Origin: Fimbriimonadales bacterium
GTDB taxonomy: Bacteria > Armatimonadota > Fimbriimonadia > Fimbriimonadales > GBS-DC
Assembly (NCBI GenBank): GCA_026416065.1
Contig: JAOAFW010000031.1
Span: 1-8,758 of the forward strand
DNA: 8,758 nucleotides
Direction: 5' to 3'
Part shown: positions 6,598-8,758 of the stretch, one piece after another
How positions within the stretch are numbered: the stretch's first letter is position 1
Layout of the letters: each line of letters starts with the position of its first letter
The notes under the pieces: generated by a model
Database searches by the model: none
Told to the model about the DNA's origin: nothing
Seen by the model: the letters and a program-made list of their open reading frames with translations, nothing else
Position numbers and translations under genes: made by a program

Positions 6598-6702
6598 CCC
6601 TCGCGTTCGGCGTCCCCAGCGCGCCCGCAAGCGGCTCAGTAACCTAAGCATTGGTGGCTTGTCAGGTGAATGGAGGGTAGAATTCCACGACGTGCTTAGA
6701 CA
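6598..6702. other. Intergenic region between the crcB operon and the DUF2007-gpsA pair
   Basis: This 105-base spacer contains no gene. CCGC-aa-GCGG (6625-6634) is a very short inverted repeat without a T-run, so it is not called a terminator. GGTAGAAT (6676-6683) resembles the GG-plus-TATAAT promoters elsewhere in the window and is a tentative -10 box for the downstream pair, giving a leader of about 13 bases. A TTGTCA at 6659-6664 is only 13 bp from it, too close to be a normal -35. Confidence 0.4.
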
Positions 6703-6954
6703 ATGAACTGGTACATTCTTGGCGAGCGTGAACGGCAGCGGTCAGGGCAGTTTGTGGCGGTGGCAGCGGCGCAGGATGATATGACGGCGACGCTGGTGCG
6801 GGACTACCTGCGCGAGAACGGCGTCGGCGCAGCGTTCCCCCCAGTCTCCTACCTTTACGGACCGCTCATGACACGCATCTGGGTTCACGCGGACGATGAG
6901 GAGGAAGCGCTGCGCTTGCTGGATGAGTTGCGTGCGGAGTGGCGAGGAGCGTAG
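6703..6954 (+). CDS. DUF2007 family small protein
   Basis: This 83-residue protein matches the DUF2007 pattern ('putative prokaryotic signal-transducing' domain). It has a strand (FVAVAAAQ), a helix that selects or presents a short chain end (DDMTATLVRDYLRENGV, 26-42), a variable strand, then IWVHADDEEEALRLLDEL (59-76). No enzymatic residues are recognisable and the biochemical role of the family is unknown. An in-frame TAG at 6697-6699 fixes the start at the ATG at 6703. There is no ribosome binding site nearby (GGAGG at 6672-6676 is 26 bases away), so translation may be leaderless or weak. The stop codon directly abuts the gpsA ATG, and its last codons contain the gpsA ribosome binding site, so the two are co-transcribed and probably translationally coupled. 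Confidence 0.8.
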   Translation: MNWYILGERERQRSGQFVAVAAAQDDMTATLVRDYLRENGVGAAFPPVSYLYGPLMTRIWVHADDEEEALRLLDELRAEWRGA

Positions 6955-7962
6955 ATGCAGGTTGCGGTGATAGGCGCGGGTTCATGGGGCACTGCGCTGG
7001 CGTGGCTGCTGGGGCAGAAAGGCTACACGGTCTGGCTCTGGGGGCGTGATGGGGCGCAAATCGAGCGAATCGCCGCCGAGCGGGTGAACCGTCGCTATCT
7101 GCCCGACGCGCGCCTGCCCGATACAGTGTTCCCAACGCACGTGACCGCCCCCTTGCAAGGATGCCCCGTGTGGGTGCTGGCAGTGCCTTCGGGCGCGCTG
7201 CGTGAGGCGTTGCGCCTGCAGCCCCCGAAAAACGCGATTCTGGTTCTCGCCGCCAAAGGGCTGGAGCCGGGCACGGGCAAGCTGCTCACGCAGGTTGTGT
7301 GCGAGGCGACGGGCGACAGCGATGCGCGTACCGTTGTGCTATCGGGACCGAACCTCGCGGTCGAGCTGGTGCGCGGCGCGCCGACCGCTGCCGTCGCCGC
7401 CTCGCGGAGCCTGACCTGCGCCGAGCAGGTTCAGGAGCTGTTCATGACGCCCCCCATTCTGCGCGTGTACACGAACGATGATGTGATTGGTGTGGAGCTG
7501 GGCGGCGCGCTCAAAAATGTGTACGCAATCGGCGCGGGCATCAGCGACGGCTTGGGCTTCGGCGACAACACGAAAGCGACGCTGCTCACACGCGGGCTTG
7601 CCGAGATGATGCGTTTCGGCGCGGCGATGGGCGCACGCCCAGAGACATTCATGGGGCTGACTGGCGTGGGGGATTTGTTCGCGACTGCTGTGAGTCGCCT
7701 GAGCCGCAACTATCGGCTGGGCAGAGCCGTCGCGGAAGGCAAAACCGCCGAGCAAGCCCTCGCCGCACTGGGACAGGTCGCCGAGGGCTACCCCACCGCG
7801 CTGGTCGCTCAGTCGCTGGCAACGCAACTCGGCGTGGAAATGCCCCTGCTGTACGCTATCGCCTCAATCCTGCGTGGCGAACGCGCCATCCGCGACGCTT
7901 TAGAGAGCCTCATGACCCGCCCCCCAAAGGGAGAGCGAGAGTTTGAATTTAGAGTATTGTGA
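6955..7962 (+). CDS. gpsA: NAD(P)+ glycerol-3-phosphate dehydrogenase
   Basis: This 335-residue cytoplasmic enzyme reduces dihydroxyacetone phosphate to sn-glycerol 3-phosphate, the backbone precursor of phospholipids. The N-terminal Rossmann motif is GAGSWGTAL (7-15), followed by AVPSGALRE (76-84), AAKGLE (99-104) and SGPNLAVEL (130-138). The C-terminal helical domain has GVELGGALKNVYAIGAGISDG (179-199, catalytic Lys187), the GDNTKA stretch (203-208), GLTGVGDLFAT (234-244) and SRNYRLG (250-256). Length and motif order are normal for the family. The ATG immediately follows the TAG of the DUF2007 gene, and AGGAG (6945-6949) gives 5-base spacing. The gene converges on hepT with only 12 bases between stop codons and no visible terminator hairpin. 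Confidence 0.97.
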   Translation: MQVAVIGAGSWGTALAWLLGQKGYTVWLWGRDGAQIERIAAERVNRRYLPDARLPDTVFPTHVTAPLQGCPVWVLAVPSGALREALRLQPPKNAILVLAAKGLEPGTGKLLTQVVCEATGDSDARTVVLSGPNLAVELVRGAPTAAVAASRSLTCAEQVQELFMTPPILRVYTNDDVIGVELGGALKNVYAIGAGISDGLGFGDNTKATLLTRGLAEMMRFGAAMGARPETFMGLTGVGDLFATAVSRLSRNYRLGRAVAEGKTAEQALAALGQVAEGYPTALVAQSLATQLGVEMPLLYAIASILRGERAIRDALESLMTRPPKGEREFEFRVL

Positions 7963-7974
7963 GCAGAGGGAAGG

Positions 7975-8316
7975 TTAGCCAGTTTTCTGTAGTTGCTGTA
8001 TTTCGCTCAGGAGCTGGGGTAAATTCACGGTCGCAGCTGACCATACAATCTGCGGGTCGATCACATCGTAGCCATGAACCAGCACATTGCGGAATCCCAC
8101 AATTTGAGGACCGTCCGAAATTTGAGCGTATAGGTCAGGGAAATCTCTGCGCAAGCGAGCTAACGCTTCTCCAATAATCAGAAACTGACGCTCTACCGCC
8201 GACTGAAGCAAATCATTTTGAGCGTCTGCTTCGTATTCAACGGATTCCACAAATCGTTGGATACGCTCCCCCGCTTGAAGGATGTCAGCAAAAAGTTTCT
8301 CCGGTGTGGCTTTCAT
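7975..8316 (-). CDS. hepT: HEPN-domain toxin, HepT type (DUF86)
   Basis: This 113-residue, all-helical protein is a HEPN/DUF86 ribonuclease-like toxin. The defining Rx4HxY motif is RNVLVHGY at 76-83, with R76 and H81 as the expected RNase residues and Y83 at the position that the cognate MNT enzyme AMPylates in the characterised Shewanella MntA-HepT pair. The preceding helix QFLIIGEALARL (44-55) is also typical. It overlaps the 3' end of the nucleotidyltransferase gene by 32 bases, indicating translational coupling. There is no internal Met or other good start to shorten it, and no clear ribosome binding site. Base composition is lower in GC (26 of 60 at 8161-8220) than the neighbouring gpsA (38 of 60 at 7561-7620), consistent with horizontal acquisition. 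The symbol is by family analogy. Confidence 0.9.
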   Translation of the reverse strand: MKATPEKLFADILQAGERIQRFVESVEYEADAQNDLLQSAVERQFLIIGEALARLRRDFPDLYAQISDGPQIVGFRNVLVHGYDVIDPQIVWSAATVNLPQLLSEIQQLQKTG

Positions 8317-8617
8317 AAATTCGTACCCGTTGATGCTCGATGGCTTTTCTCAAGAAGGGGTTTTTCACAGCGCGTTCGATGAGCAGATCTACGGGACGTT
8401 GCAACGCCGCTTCCAGATCGAGTTTAAGCCCCATAAATCGCCTGAAAGCGTCTGTGTTGGACAAGTTTTCGAACTCCACAACAAAGTCATAATCGCTGCG
8501 GTGAGGCTCAAAGTGTCCTGGCTCAGTAGCGGAGCCGAACAGATCGAGATACCGAACGCCGTAGCGTCGGCAAATCGCAGCGATTTTTAGTCGCTCAGAT
8601 TCCGAAAGTGTCTTCAT
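8285..8617 (-). CDS. mntA: MNT-type nucleotidyltransferase antitoxin, MntA type
   Basis: This 110-residue minimal nucleotidyltransferase has the signature DLFGSA (25-30), then DYD at 42-44, giving G28-S29 and metal-binding D42 and D44. The gap between GS and DxD is 12 residues rather than the textbook 10, within family variation. D77 in PVDLLIE (75-81) is the likely third acidic residue. In characterised MntA-HepT modules this enzyme neutralises the HEPN toxin by adding AMP groups to its Rx4HxY tyrosine. Active-site residues are intact, so an enzymatic antitoxin is expected. The ATG lies 8 bases after the fabF stop with no ribosome binding site. TATAAT (8625-8630) ends 7 bases before the ATG, suggesting a leaderless transcript. 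The symbol is by family analogy and is unrelated to the manganese transporter mntA. Confidence 0.88.
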   Translation of the reverse strand: MKTLSESERLKIAAICRRYGVRYLDLFGSATEPGHFEPHRSDYDFVVEFENLSNTDAFRRFMGLKLDLEAALQRPVDLLIERAVKNPFLRKAIEHQRVRIYESHTGETFC

Positions 8618-8624
8618 CCCAGCG

Positions 8625-8630
8625 ATTATA
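8625..8630 (-). promoter_or_regulatory. Possible -10 element of the mntA-hepT module, overlapping the fabF stop
   Basis: The minus strand reads GATGTATAATCGCTGGG, with TATAAT 7 bases before the mntA ATG. The box shares its bases with the last codons (GTA TAA) of fabF, so part of the match is set by coding sequence and could be chance. If real, it gives a near-leaderless mRNA. Confidence 0.35.
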
Positions 8631-8758
8631 CATCAAACTTCCCCAGCACCAGCACGCTGTTGTGCCCGCCGAAGCCGAAGGAGTTGGTCATCACATAGCG
8701 CAGGTTCGCAGGGCGCGGCGTGTTGGGCACATAGTCCAGGTCGCACTCAGGGTCGGGA
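8626..8758 (-). CDS. fabF: 3-oxoacyl-ACP synthase II (FabF), C-terminal 43 residues only
   Basis: Only the end of the gene is in the window. The rest lies beyond the right edge. The visible protein carries DPECDLDYVPNTPR followed by MTNSFGFGGHNSVLVLGKFDV and a TAA stop. The NSFGFGGHN block is the C-terminal signature of beta-ketoacyl-ACP synthases of the FabF/FabB group, which elongate acyl-ACP by condensing it with malonyl-ACP. The DPECDLDYVPN segment is closer to FabF than to FabB or FabH. The catalytic Cys and both His residues lie outside the window. The stop is 8 bases upstream of mntA on the same strand, so read-through transcription into the toxin-antitoxin module is possible. Confidence 0.92.
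   Translation of the reverse strand, partial: PDPECDLDYVPNTPRPANLRYVMTNSFGFGGHNSVLVLGKFDV

Noticed and set aside
6621..6640. Terminator after the DUF190 gene
   Set aside because: The inverted repeat has only four base pairs with a two-base loop and no following T-run.
7963..7974. Attachment site or terminator between gpsA and hepT
   Set aside because: The 12-base gap shows no direct or inverted repeat matching the other edge of the toxin-antitoxin module.

Overview
This is a gene-dense, GC-rich bacterial chromosomal segment. A counted 60-base row inside gpsA (7561-7620) is about 63% GC. Intergenic gaps are short, and I see no tRNA, rRNA, CRISPR array or insertion sequence. The gene set is a cysteine desulfurase with a Rieske ferredoxin, a FadN-type fused beta-oxidation enzyme, CrcB with a DUF190 partner, GpsA, FabF, and a large exported protein with an STN/secretin-like N-terminus. 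This would fit a free-living, environmental bacterium such as Armatimonadota, Chloroflexota or Deinococcota. That placement is a guess from gene content and style, not something the sequence proves.

Layout. (1) 1-1120, minus strand: a Rieske [2Fe-2S] protein followed 19 bases later by a SufS-type cysteine desulfurase that runs off the left edge. The pair has a TATAAT promoter overlapped by a perfect 7-bp inverted repeat (ATTTAGC-gtg-GCTAAAT), a good candidate operator. (2) 1121-1472: a divergent intergenic region with two back-to-back promoters and a cluster of 10-bp-phased ATTGYG elements. (3) 1473-3815, plus strand: a 780-residue 3-hydroxyacyl-CoA dehydrogenase/enoyl-CoA hydratase fusion of FadN domain order. 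(4) 3818-5794, minus strand: an exported protein of unknown function. It converges on fadN with only 2 bases between the stop codons, and a strong GC-rich hairpin lies in its last codons. (5) 5870-6597, plus strand: crcB (fluoride channel) and a DUF190 gene overlapping as ATGA. (6) 6703-7962, plus strand: a DUF2007 small protein and gpsA, directly abutting. (7) 7975-8758, minus strand: the C-terminus of fabF, then a two-gene MNT nucleotidyltransferase/HEPN (MntA-HepT type) toxin-antitoxin module of clearly lower GC (43% in one counted row).

How the genes relate: fadN (fatty-acid breakdown), fabF (fatty-acid elongation) and gpsA (glycerol 3-phosphate for phospholipids) are all lipid-related, but they sit in separate transcription units. 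Their closeness may be coincidental. The Rieske-sufS pair belongs to iron-sulfur cluster assembly, and its operator-like palindrome suggests iron- or redox-responsive control. The MNT/HEPN pair is the one element that looks acquired. No clearly undescribed system is evident. The observations most worth a second look are the Rieske-sufS operator, the phased repeat cluster, the STN-like exported protein and the apparently leaderless starts.
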